Shown one piece after another: positions 46,101-56,574 of a stretch of DNA of 64,000 nt. The notes beneath the pieces are model-generated. The model searched no databases, was not told where the DNA came from, and worked only from the letters and a program-made list of their open reading frames with translations. Source of the DNA: Moniliella sp. 'wahieum' (taxonomy: Eukaryota > Basidiomycota > Moniliellomycetes > Moniliellales > Moniliellaceae); the NCBI GenBank assembly GCA_003971905.1, contig RSEE01000118.1, positions 117,971-181,970 on the forward strand, written 5' to 3'. How positions within the stretch are numbered: position 1 is the stretch's first letter; each line of letters begins with the position of its first letter. The position numbers were made by a program, and so were the translations under genes.

Positions 46101-47176
46101 GGCCTTGCTCCGTCAGTTCCTGCATCCAACCAAAGTGGTTGTCCACGATTCAGCTCCGGGCCATCGGCCGACCAGGCGGCACGACTGCGCTGGTTGGTGG
46201 AGGTGGGTGCACAGGAACCCATGGCAGCGAGCCAGACGCTGGTCAGCCTCGCCGCGCACGAACCCGTGGCGGAGAAAAAGCGACTCGAGCTGAGCATGAG
46301 CAAACTCGCTCTTCTTGCCCACCAAGGCGACGAGGCAGGGCAAGGGGACCAGGAGGCGATTGATGCTCAACTGACCGAGTTGCACTCCCAACGGCACCTT
46401 GCCTCTCTCATTCGGTCCACCCTTGGCGACGAGGTGGAACTCGCTTTGGACCAGGTGGGCGCAGTGGACCAGTTTGTCGCTGTGGCGGCCAGCCGGCTGG
46501 ACGGGTACCCTGCTCTGCGCCAGTACGCTGTGCAGTGCATCGGCATGGTTCGGGAAGGCGCCACGCTGCCTGCGGAGGATCTGGTGGATACCTGGAGTCT
46601 GCTCGATGCGCCGGCGGGCGAAGGCGAGCCACCGCACACCCAGGCGCTGCAGGTGTACCTGGCGGTGCGGCACTCGTTGCCGCCCGCGCGGGCGATGCGT
46701 TGCTGGCCTCGTTCTGGCGCCGCGTGTTGCTCAGTACCGATTGGGGCCAACTCGCCGCCACGCGGGGTCTAAGCGAAGGAGAAACGCGGGCGCGAGTGCG
46801 GCAGACCAGCCTGTACCGTGTGCTTCGCTCCATCGAATGGGGCGAGCAGACCATCTCGGCGCAGTTTGCTGAAGCGCTCAGTTTGCCCTCGGAAGAAGTG
46901 ATGCAGGCGCGCGGGCAAGGACCCGAGGTGAGAGAGGACCTGCAGCGCGAGGTGGATACACTCTATGCCTCCTTGGCCCAGACGTTACCGGAAGAGGTGG
47001 TGCGGGCGGCGCGCTCACTCTCCCAGAGCGGGCCGAGGCGTTGCTCTGGGCGTGGCCAACCAGGTCCGCCGCTTGGTCTTGGAAGAGCAGGCGGGCCGGG
47101 GCTGGCGATTGGGTGGGGCGAAAGCGGAGCACCGCTGGCAGAGGCGATGGACGAAACGCAAGAGGACGCCTACTAA
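43139..47176 (+). CDS. NUP133: Nucleoporin Nup133
   Basis: A scaffold nucleoporin of the Y (Nup84/Nup107) complex. The disordered Arg/Ser/Pro-rich N-terminus (MFGRQPAMPSGRRG) leads to a beta-propeller: DVYAMAYATALDPLGWAYVA with IHERVYVWDW, GLVAIGRVSGDVFLAESV, AVQRIGSTNLMAATSQGRLF, RSGFFGRLLGLGENVG and RRTAQVWSIDPGQG. The alpha-helical part runs from about 45000 to the end; HPTKVVV, WLVEVGAQEPMAASQTLVSL and KKRLELSMSKLALLA match the conserved Nup133 region. The intron at 43481-43552 (72 nt, branch CACTAACC) joins RQA to DVYAMAY. Frame breaks lie near 43310, 43720, 44010, 44320, 45855, 46060, 46170, 46700 and 47030. The end is DETQEDAY or a nearby alternative if another base is missing. Confidence 0.82.
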
Positions 47177-47330
47177 AAACGGCAACCTGGGTCTAGCAGT
47201 AAAAGAATCCATTTGACAAGTGGTGGTAGGAAAAGGGTATGCGCTTTGGTAGATCGGGAAGGACCTCTGGCTGGCAGGGTCAGCTCGGCCCCCTCAGGGG
47301 CCCTCGCACCGTAGGACCGTAGGCCTCAGG

Positions 47331-48242
47331 TCAGGACATGTTGCGTAGGGAACCGCAATTGGCTGCCGGGAAGCTATGCGTCGGGGGGACGCTGCTGCAG
47401 CTGCGGGGGAGGGGTGACTGAGGCTGGGGCTGGGGCTGGGGAAGGGGGTAAAGGTGGGGCACAAACAATGTGGTGGTAGGTCGGGCGACGCTGGCCAAGC
47501 GCAGCGCGCCCATTAGGCCTGCCCACAGATGGCGTGTTGGGGCAGGCTGGATCCGTTCGACCGAGTGGACACGGATCTGGCCTGTAGACCGGTCAAAGGT
47601 GTACTTGAACACGACCGTGTACTCGTGGGGGTGCGCATCAGACGGATCTGACCCAGCAGACGCAGACGCACCACCAACTGATCCCCTTCTTCCGACCCTT
47701 GCAGCTTCATCCCATCCAGCACCACCTCGGGCCGGACAAAGAGCATGCAGCGCCGTCTTGAGCACCTGGCCCGAGGCCAGGTACAGCGCTCTTCAGAGAA
47801 GTGGATCGGAGTTGGGGGACATTGGGGCGGGAGGAACGCAGAGCATTGGCCACTGCCTCGTCGGAGCCCAGGGGGGGGCGGAGGACGAACTGGATGGAAG
47901 GGTGGTAGATGCTGTCGTCAGGGGCAGAGGGGGTGAGGGGGGCCAAAATGCCATCGGTAAGGTGGGGGAGGTGGGGAACCCATTTGGATGGGGTAGAGGG
48001 GGGGCTGGAGCTGGAGCTGGAGGCCTGGTCGGGGTGGTGGTGGAGGTCGGGGTAGTCCACCAGCCCTACTTCCAGGAAGGACGGGAGGCTTTTTTCCAGC
48101 ACCTCGCGGCTCGCCCGATGCGCAGCCAGTACTCGTGCGGCGGAAGCGGGGATGGGGACCGAGGCGGGGTGGTGGACAAGGCGCGCACGAGGGGAGGGAG
48201 ACGCAGGCCGCAGCGCCGGGCAGCCGTCACGGCAGGCAGCAT
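47331..48242 (-). CDS. Mitochondrial protein of unknown function
   Basis: I cannot name it firmly. The start at 48242 gives a classic mitochondrial presequence: MLPAVTAARRCGLRLPPLVR followed by ALSTTPPRS. After a frame break near 48090 come HEYWLRIGRAAREVLEKSLP and SFLEVGLVDYPDL, then SIYHPSIQFVLRPPLG, FVRPEVVLDGMKLQG, DQLVVRLRLLGQIRLM and HEYTVVFKYTFDRSTGQIRV. The last strand-turn-strand pieces resemble SnoaL-like or C6orf136-like (DUF2358) proteins; that is a guess. The C-terminus is Pro/Gln-rich. Breaks also lie near 47800 and 47650. Confidence 0.5.
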
Positions 48243-48591
48243 GGCGGGAACGATGGCGGTGACGGGTGGGTGATGGGGCTACGGCGATGGCGGAGAGAGG
48301 CCTCAGCGTCAAAATCGTTGGTTCTTCGGATAGCCGGTACTTGCACCGATTAAGCGCAGCCCGTGGTGCTGTTGGAGCAACTAGTAATCCTGAGCTTCAT
48401 CCTACGTGCATGTGAGAATACAAACACCTGTCTGTGGAATGGCCAACAATGGGATGGGGATGCATGGGATTGAAGCGGACAAGATGGTTGGTCATCCATA
48501 CTAGACAGGCGGGGTATGTGCATGCGTGTTGAAGGCACAACGTAAATACGAGAGGAAAACTACTACTAATACTGCGACGGGTACTGCGACG
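48243..48591. other. Intergenic, no gene seen
   Basis: A 349-bp stretch between two minus-strand genes, with no recognisable coding sequence; it should hold the promoter of the mitochondrial protein gene and the 3' end of guanine deaminase. Confidence 0.45.
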
Positions 48592-50643
48592 CTACTTGCT
48601 GCTCACCATGCTCAGGCGCGCCACCCGCGCCTCCACCGTCTTGGCCTTCGAGTCGACCCGGCGGCCCTGGACATACACCGAGCAGATGGCGCGGTCGTCA
48701 CCGCAGAACAGGAACCGTTCCACCAGCTCGTCCAGGTCGTCTTCGTGCGGGTGGGCCCAGAGTCCGTTGGTGCGTGGGTGACCGGCGCCGTGGCCGGCAT
48801 GCGCATGCAAGTCTTCGTCGGGGGGCGTGGCAACCGTGTCGGGTGAGAAGGGAGAGGTGAAATGAAGCGCATCCTCCTCGCCGTAATCGTAAGGGTCGTC
48901 CATGTGGATGTGAAGCGCATCAAACGCCTTGCCCACCTCCAACGACCCAATCTTCTCCTCCAACGAGGCCACCTGGGCTGAGCCCAATGTGGCAAGGAAG
49001 AAGAGGGTGGCAATTGGGAGAGGTCCCTTGGTAAAGTCATGCGTCCCTTCATCCACGCACGCTTTGAGGCGGTCGAAAGGTTCAGGATCCCGACTGCTTC
49101 GGTCTTGTCGGTCGCACCTTGTGCCTGACCTTCGTCCGAGGTGGCATACACTGAGGGCAAGGTCAACGCCTTGGCGGTTGTTGCTGCATCCCGGATAGCC
49201 GAGAGCGAGATACCGTACCCCCCCGACACGTCCGTCCCGAGCCCAACTTTGATTCCACGGTTGAGCATCTCTCCCACCCGGGCATACCCAGAGCGAATGT
49301 TCATGTTGCTGGTGGGGCAGTGGGAGACGCCACATCCTCTTGTGGCAATCAATTGCATCTCCGTCTCGTCCAGGTGAACTGCATGGGCAAGGACGGTACG
49401 TGGAGTAAGGATACCAAAGTGGTCGTAGATCCCCACATAGGTGTCTCCAGCATGCGGGAAGAGCTGCTTGGTAAACGCAATTTCTCCGGCATTTTCCGAC
49501 GTGTGGGTCTGGATGCGCAGCGTGGGGTCGGTCTTTACCTCGTCGCCCACGCCTGGAGCAGCTCCGAGGTGCAGGAGATGGCAAAGCGCGGTGTGAGGAT
49601 CGGTTGAACCAAAGCTGAGGGGAGTGGGTCTTTGAGCACAGGCAAGCCCTTGGCCACCCGCTCGGCAGCAGCTAGTTGGCGACAGTACTCGACAAACGCG
49701 CGCGTGTCGCGCATGCTCGCCTCCACCGACTCTTCGCGGTAAAAGTCGGGTGAGTTGGCGTTCATTTGGCACTTGCCCACCAAGGCCCGCTGACCTTTCA
49801 AGGTACACGTTTCAGCCAGCACCTTGGTAGCTTCCAGATGCAAGGAAGCATAGTAGCATGCCGTCGTTGTACCCGCATCCAGAACGCGCTGCACAACCGA
49901 TGCATACGCCCGCTGAGCATACGCCACGTCGGCATACTTGGCTTCCCGGGGGAAGGTGACGTTCTGAAGCCAATCGAGCAGTTCGTACTGCTGTCCCAAG
50001 CCTAGGTTGGGCACTTGGCACGCGTGCTATTTCGGCCGCGTCAGTTTACCAACCAACACCATACAGTTACACGGGAAAGGGGACAGGGGGAAGGGAGAGG
50101 GCAACATACGGTGTGAGTGTCCACCATGCCTGGCATCAGAAAGTCTCCATGACCAAGGTAGATGAGGTCGTAGGAAGTGGGGTCCCATCCATAGACGCGG
50201 CCCGCTCGCAGCCAGTTCGGTAGCTGTAAGAGGCGAGTGACGGATACGGAAAGAGGCATCGTAGGAGGTACCGAGGGAGCCAATCGGGCTGCTGGCTTCG
50301 GGACTGAGGGGCGTGAGAGACATGCTGAGCAGTCCGTCGGCGCCCGTGCCAAGCGAGGCGAGTCCTTGACGCGCTCACCGACATCGTCCTTGAAAGCAAT
50401 GGTGCCGTGCTCATCGACACCGAGCACGGCATGCTCGATGAGCTCCAGCTCAAGCGCTGACTTGGACGAAGCAAGGGCGCCAAAAAAGACCTTGCGGCGG
50501 CGGGGCACCTGGGCCAGAGCACCCAGCGAGTGGGGGCTGCCGGCGCTGAAGGAGGGGCGGGGCGGGGCAGGGACGGATGTGGGCGGGAAGGGTGGATGGC
50601 GATCGCGGGGGCGCGGGCCGGCGGTGAGCGGGATGGGCACCAT
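48592..50643 (-). CDS. GUD1: Guanine deaminase
   Basis: Deaminates guanine to xanthine with a zinc-dependent amidohydrolase fold. Motifs in order: KVFFGALASSKSALELELIE, LIYLGHGDFLMPGMVDTH with HTHACQVPNLGLGQQYELLD, LDAGTTTACYYASLHLEATK, KCQMNANSPDFYREESVE, the metal-site HTSEN, VLAHAVHLDETEMQLI, HCPTSNMNIRSG and GLGTDVSGGYGISL. The C-terminal part includes FLATLGSAQVASLEEKIG and FDALHIHMDDPYDYGEED. The intron at 50027-50109 (83 nt, GTATGT, branch CTGAC, ends AATAG) lies inside the HTH metal motif. Frame breaks lie near 50330, 50230, 49570 and 49060. The start at 50643 gives a long Pro-rich leader; a later start is possible. Confidence 0.92.
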
Positions 50644-51686
50644 GGGAGGAGGGGGAGGCAGCAGGCGAAGAAAGAGGCGGCCCAGAAATCTCGCTGTCTT
50701 TTATCCGGCAGGGGGCCGTGTTGGTGCCGGGGCAACAACGGGCATCGAGAATCGACTATCGGTGCCTGCTATCAATATCGGCGCGCTGTATCAGCTGCTG
50801 AAGCGCGGCATGGCGGCACGGAGGCACTGTTGCGTCCGTCCAACGCGTTTAGTGCTCAGCCGCTCAACGTCATCACACGTCACCCATCCACAATCATGCA
50901 CCGGCCTGCCTCCCATCGCAAATACGCTCGGGCCGAACCGCCGAGAGTGCGCAGCAGTGCTGCGCTGTGCTGCGCGGCGCCGATCGCAGCCGCCGCCCGC
51001 ACGGGGGCTGTCGGGCGGTATCAGCCACCGGACGCACTGTGTCTGAGGGCAACGGGCGCATGCATGGCCTCCATACTAGTACTAGTACTTAGTACTTATC
51101 AGCTCGCCGCCCTTTCGTCCGCCGGGGAGTGCGGAGCCATTCCGGCTCTGCCTCCTCCCCACCACCTCCCCCGGCCCGTCTTCCCTGCCTCCGCCTTGCG
51201 CCCGTCCCCATGCGCATCGCCCCATCCATCGCACCAGTGCCATGCCCCACAGCCCGATGCGCCCCTGTCCACCAGCCGCTCTCGATTGGTGCGCGTTTCC
51301 CGATTACCCCACGGGGCGATGGGCTGCGATCGGGCTGCGCGGCGCCTGCCAACTCAACCCCCTCGCCACATCCACTGCGTCGAGCCAGTGTTGTTATGTC
51401 GTACCTTAGTCAGAACCCGCGTGCTCCGTCGCTTCGTTGCTCCTGTGGGGCACTTCCATCTGTCCTGCAGCCTTGGCGCCGGTACAATGAACAACGCTAG
51501 GACCATTCATTAATCATTGGGCCGTAGGCTGCGAGTCGCGCTGGGGGGGCTGTGCTACCTACGTCGCATCTTTGGCAGCAGTCTCTGCGGCAGTCTTCGC
51601 TGCCTACCTCCTCACACACGTTGTGACACTCTAGGAACTCATCCCGTTCTTTCCGTCTTGGCCAGATGCCGCCGCGGGTATACTTT
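50644..51686. other. 1-kb intergenic, no gene seen
   Basis: No recognisable product on either strand. ACTAGTACTAGTACTTAGTA at 51075-51094 is a short repetitive palindrome-like run. Confidence 0.45.
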
Positions 51687-52848
51687 TTACACCTTGACAC
51701 TCCAGCCCGGGTGGGACTGTGTACCACGTTGGCGCTCCGACAGCTCCTTGAGCAGCACTCGAGCAAACTCGCCCTGGCCGTCCTCCCCAATCGGCACACC
51801 GATCGACTCGCCCTTCCAGCCAATCTCCTCCACCGGCGAGATGATGGCTGCGGTACCGGCGCCAAACGCCTCGGCTAGCCGACCTTGCTGTGCCGCGGTG
51901 CGCACCTCATCAAACAAGATTTTGCGCTCGCTCACCTTGATCTTCGCGGGCGCAGGCAGGCCCGGGAGAACGACTTGGCCACTTACATGTTCCCGCAGCA
52001 GGGCTAGGATCGAGTCCCGTGTCACACCCGGGAGGATGTAGCCATCCTCCAGCGGCGCGGTAGCCACTTCGTACGTTCCGTCCGGCAAGGTGAATACCAA
52101 GAAAAAGTTCATGGCACCCACCTCGGTCACTTCGCCTTTGAAGATCCAAAGGATCTGGTCATAGCCCTGCTTGTTGGCTTCTTCGTCGGGGACAAAGGTG
52201 GGGCCGTAGTTGGCCCCCAACTTGAACGACCCCGTCCCATTGGTCCAGGCACGAGCAATGTCGTCCCTGGCCAGGAGCCGGACGCCGCGCGGCTTGCCGT
52301 TTTTGGTGGGCGCAAAGTAAGAGCCACCAACGGGGGAAGTGATGACAAACCATTTGGCATGACTAGGTGTGTGAACTGCCAAGCTGGCGGTGGTGCCAAT
52401 CAAGGTGGGGCGGACGTAGAGCGCACCGCCCTTGATAGGAGGTACCCACTCTGATCGATCTTGATCAGCTGGCGAATCAGTTGATGGCCTCGGCACTGTC
52501 AAACGTCGGCAGGCCCAGGCGGGTGGCCGAGCGGTTCATCCGGGCCATGTTCATGTCCGGGCGGAAGAGGAGGACATCTCCCGCGTCGGACTTGTAGGCC
52601 TTCATACCCTCGAACAGACCCGAGGCATAATGCAACGTCGGCGCAGCAGGCGACACGGCCAAGTTCCCGTACGGCACAATCTCGGGTACACCCCACCCCG
52701 TCGAGGCATCCCAGTCGACCACCAGCATGTGCGGGGCAAAGGTGGTGCCAAACTTGTACTTGGCAAATTCAGGCTGCACCCCTTCGAACGCTTTGTTGGG
52801 CGTCACCTTCAGTTTCGACGCATCGAGCGGGGCTGGCGAAGCGGACAT
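51687..52848 (-). CDS. BAT1: Branched-chain amino acid aminotransferase
   Basis: A PLP enzyme for the last step of Leu, Ile and Val synthesis and the first of their breakdown. It starts MSASPAPLDASKLKVTPNKA and shows YASGLFEGMKAYKSDAGDVL, LFRPDMNMARMNRSATRLGL, GGALYVRPTLIGTTASLAV, the catalytic lysine in GTGSFKLGANYGPT, DQILWIFKGEVTEVGAMNFF and GYILPGVTRDSILALLREHV. One C is missing near 52480 (EAIN-LIRQLIKIDQSEWVPP). No obvious presequence precedes the start, so a cytosolic form is likely, but an upstream start cannot be excluded. The end is GWSVKV. Confidence 0.95.
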
Positions 52849-54188
52849 GGTTGGTGGCGGTGGCAGTGGAAGCGGCGATGGAGGCAGCGGGGAGGGTGGC
52901 TGAGATCTCGATGAGGGCAGAGGACAGCGATGGGGGTGGCGGAGATGAAGGGCAAGATGGGAGCACTGAGCTTAGTAATAGTAGCGAGGAGGCGCTGCTC
53001 CTTGAGACGGCGAGAGGAACAATGAGAGCGAGCGCTCCAAGGTTGCGCTGGAAATTCGGGCCGAGCAGAGGGATGTCCTGGCACTGCTGCCCCCTACCTG
53101 CGCTTGGCCATACTCCGACGTCCTCGCTCCCGCGGCAAAAAGCAATCCGCCAGCCGGTAGCTCCGAGTCACGGGCATAGACCATCAGCCATCCCCCAACG
53201 GTACGGGAGCGGTGAACCCGATCAAGCTTGAAGCTTGAAGCTCTTGAAGGCAGGCCAGGGCGAGTAGCTGAGACTGAGTACTGAGTTGCTGAATGGACAT
53301 GGCAATTCCTAGTAGTAGGTACCTTGCTTGGCATAGCTGTCCCGTGGCTGCGATAAAATTTGGTGCATATGCCGATTGTCAAGTATCAATTGTCCTTAGT
53401 AGGCCGACGCCTTTGGGGCGCTTAGGCCTTATCGATGTCCTTATCCTTCGCCTGTTGTGCTTTATTGATCTCGGGGAGTCATCGAGTCATCGGTCGCGGG
53501 AATTATAGCAAAGCGAGGCGGGGTTCCCGCTTCCCGGCTACCAAGGAACCACATCACAAGTGTGGGGCTCGATCAGGATATGAATGACTCATGCGCAGCA
53601 CCAACAACAATATGACAGTGTCCATCAACGGAGAAAAGGGGAAAGAGGGAGAATGGGGAGAGAGGACGGTCAATATTTAATGCGTCCTCTCTCGTGCAAT
53701 GAGAAATGTATGACAACGACACTGTTTCGCCTTGCACGGAGAAGACCAAATTCCCTCCCCCAGTGACCCTTTTGACCGTGGTGTGGGCCCGCGGAATTGT
53801 CCAGGCAGTGTGGCTGGTGGCAGTGGCTCGGTGGACGTTCTATAGGATAGCCGTCGAAACGGGCGACGGCCAAGGGTCTGCTGAAGCTTGAAGCATAAGT
53901 GCATAACGACAGGGACCAGTCGCCTAGGGGCAAAGGGGGAGCTTCTACTTGATGATGTTTATGAAAATGCCGGTTGTAGATCCTAGATCTCTCGCGTGCG
54001 CTGACCTGAGGGTGTTAGCTGAGTTCAAACTACTGGCCACACAGCCCGCCGAGAAGTGTTGTCTTCCTCGCGTTTGACTTTGGTAAAACTACTACGACTG
54101 CTCCTATGAATATACGAGTGTGATCTCACTCCGTCTCAGACCAGTATGGTAGTAGTACTGACCCAATCGCATCTCCTGGCCTCTTTCT
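52849..54188. other. 1.3-kb intergenic, no gene seen
   Basis: The left end is the promoter of BAT1. The stretch holds TCAAGCTTGAAGCTTGAAGC (53222-53241), GACTGAGTACTGAGTTGCTG (53272-53291) and GAAGCTTGAAGC (53883-53894), recurrent intergenic motifs of the window. No coding sequence recognised. Confidence 0.45.
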
Positions 54189-56056
54189 TCATTTGCGTCC
54201 CCGCCGCTTCTCGTTCGGGTTGCGTCGGCCCATCCCAATTGCTGGTAGTCCCATGTAGACCGAGTTGGCATCCAAGCTCCCCCATCCAGCCCCTGCCCCA
54301 AACGCGGCATCCGCGCCGGACCGCCTTGCCTCGTCGGCCGCCTTTTGTGCACGCCGATTCGCCTTGCTTGTCTCGGACTGATCCTTGTGCAACGCACGCT
54401 GCCACTCCTTCTGGTCTTCACGCAGAATCGGTTCTTGGTTCCGGCCCGCACCGCCGCGCGTCGGGCCCTCCGACGCACGGCCCATCTTAGGGGCCGGCAA
54501 AGAGTAGATCAAACCGCGTGTTTTGGGTTGGTAGTTGGCCTTGAGGTGGACGTGGACGCCCATCGCAGCGGCCGTGCCGGCCACAGCTTGGGTCGGGGCT
54601 TTGCCCGTCGCTGTCACGCTCACTCGGTTCAACGTCGCTCCACCAGACGGGGCAAAACTTGCGCGTCACGTCCCGACACAGTTTCATGCACCCATGGCGC
54701 AGCATCCAACTCTGCACCTTGGTCACCCGCTTGCCTCCGATGCTCACCAGCGTCACCCCCATCGACAGCAACACATTCTGCACCGCAAAGTCCCCACTCA
54801 CACAGGCCACCCCCATTGGTTTCTTGGCTTTGGCCTTGACCTCGTCCGCATTCTGAGCATCCCCTCCCACCGCGGCCTTGGCTTCCGCACGAGCTTTTTC
54901 CGTGACTAAACCCGCCGCCACCGTCTTGTGTTCCGCCACATTGCTCGCCGTGATCCACTCCCCGCCTTCCCCCTCCGAATCCTCCTCGGCCTCAGCAGCT
55001 GCGGCAGCTTGTGCTTGCTCCAACGCCGTCAGCCCTTCAAGCGACCCGGACGGGTGGGCGTGGGCAGCGGCGGGGGGGCGAGCGCCGGCGCTGATGTCTG
55101 GGCTGGTTGGGTGAAAGGAGCAGATTGCTCATTGGAAGCCGAGATGTGACCGTAGTACCCTGCTCAGGCTCGGGGTACTCGCATAGCTGTTGTGGATTCA
55201 GCCGCTGCGGCTTGTGGTGCCGGACCAGACGCAGAGGCAGGGTAGGAAAGAGGTGCAGAGTCCGAGCCAGAAGCAGGAGTAGAAGCAGACTCAGATTCCG
55301 ATGCAGGGACAGAGACAGGCGCAGAGGTAGAAGCAAGAGCAGGAGCGGCAGAAGTTGAAGCGGGGGAAGAGGCTGACGCAGTCGCCTCGGTTGTGGTTTG
55401 CTGGTCCAGCTTAACTTGTTTGGCTTGGGCGCGCGTGCGCGCTCGTAAGCCTGTTGGCCCGTCTGTCCACCGGGGCGATCGCGGATGCGCCACTCGCCAT
55501 GCGCAGCCAGCTCGAGCGACAAGGCGAGTGCGACCACGTCCAAATGGGCCGGACAGGACCGCCAAATCTCCCGTTTGGCGAGCAAAGGTGCGTACCCGTG
55601 CTAACGCACTGGCGGGGGGACGGACAATGTGCAACCGTTCCTGGCCCAAGACCACCTTCATATGCTCAAATGCCTCGCGCGCATGTACATCCTTAATCTC
55701 AGCGGCCACGGACGATGGGATCCAAACATGCGCCGCCCGTAGCGGCTCCACTCCTGCCCCGGTCAAGAGGGGGCTGGCGTCCAGGACGACATGCTCGATG
55801 CCCCACCCGCTTGCAGGCGCAGGGGGCAGCGAGGGCAGCGAGGGAGCGGCTCCATACACCTTCTTCTCGCCCTGCTGCTCACCCGGAGCAGACGCAGAGG
55901 AGGCAGGAGGCGGCGCGGCGGGCGCGGCGGGTTCTCGGAGGCGGAAACATGGGTCTTGGCGTGGGCCGGGTCGGCGGGAGCCCAGCAGAAGGTGCAGGCG
56001 CCGGCGCAGCCACGGGCGGGGGCTGCGCGCGCCGCCATCTCGGCAAAGGACACCAT
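54189..56056 (-). CDS. NOB1: 20S pre-rRNA endonuclease Nob1
   Basis: A PIN-domain nuclease that makes the 3' end of 18S rRNA in late pre-40S particles. The PIN domain begins with IEHVVLDASPLLTGAGVEPL (first catalytic Asp) and continues VWIPSSVAAEIKDVHAREAF, RTFARQTGDLAVLSGPDLDV and VALALSLELA. A long Ala/Ser/Pro-rich acidic linker follows. Then come EWITASNVAE, GVACVSGDFAVQNVLLSMGV and the zinc ribbon WMLRHGCMKLCRDVTRKFCP. After a break near 54645 come GGATLNRVSVTATGK, RGLIYSLPAPKMG and a basic C-terminus. The first cysteine of the usual C-x-x-C (RCHGC) is absent in LRHGC. The N-terminal extension from the ATG at 56056 includes MVSFAEMAARAAPARG. Breaks also lie near 55930, 55560 and 55030. 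The gene diverges from RNR1. Confidence 0.9.
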
Positions 56057-56574
56057 GGTTGGGTTGGGGTGGTATGGGAGGGCTGCGCCAGAAGCGAGCT
56101 TGTCTTGGGATTTTTTTTTTGCGCCGGCGGGGGGGGGGCGTGAACATTTCACAATTCATTCGGTGCAAGAGGAGATGCACATTGAACGATGAATATGAAT
56201 CCCTCAGCCTCGGAAATCATTAATCACGGCTGAAATATGATACCATTTCATTTTCCCGCCCTTTCCGTTCCAAGCGGCGTGGCCAGCCAGCCAGACGCGC
56301 GCAACCCTACACGCGTACGCGCCGACCGACACTGCCCCCCCGCCCTCCCCCAGGCTACACCGGCGCGTCGCCTGCTCCCACGCGACGCGAAGCGGGCGGG
56401 GTGGCGCAGGGGCAGTGTGTGTGCGGCGTCGCTGGAAGCTTGCGCGAGGCAGGCCCCGGCGCTGAAAAAAACGCCAACGCGTCGCCCATCCATCAGCAGC
56501 CTCGTCCTCTCAACACAGCCCACGCGTCGCCTCTTCCTTCTCTTCTTCCGCCCACCACCTCTCCTTCGCTGCCC
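56057..56574. promoter_or_regulatory. Divergent intergenic of NOB1 and RNR1
   Basis: 518 bp between the two starts. ACGCG elements occur several times (for example 56295, 56309, 56478 and 56522 on the plus strand). ACGCGT-type MCB sites control G1/S genes such as ribonucleotide reductase in fungi, so cell-cycle control of RNR1 is plausible. Not tested. Confidence 0.45.
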
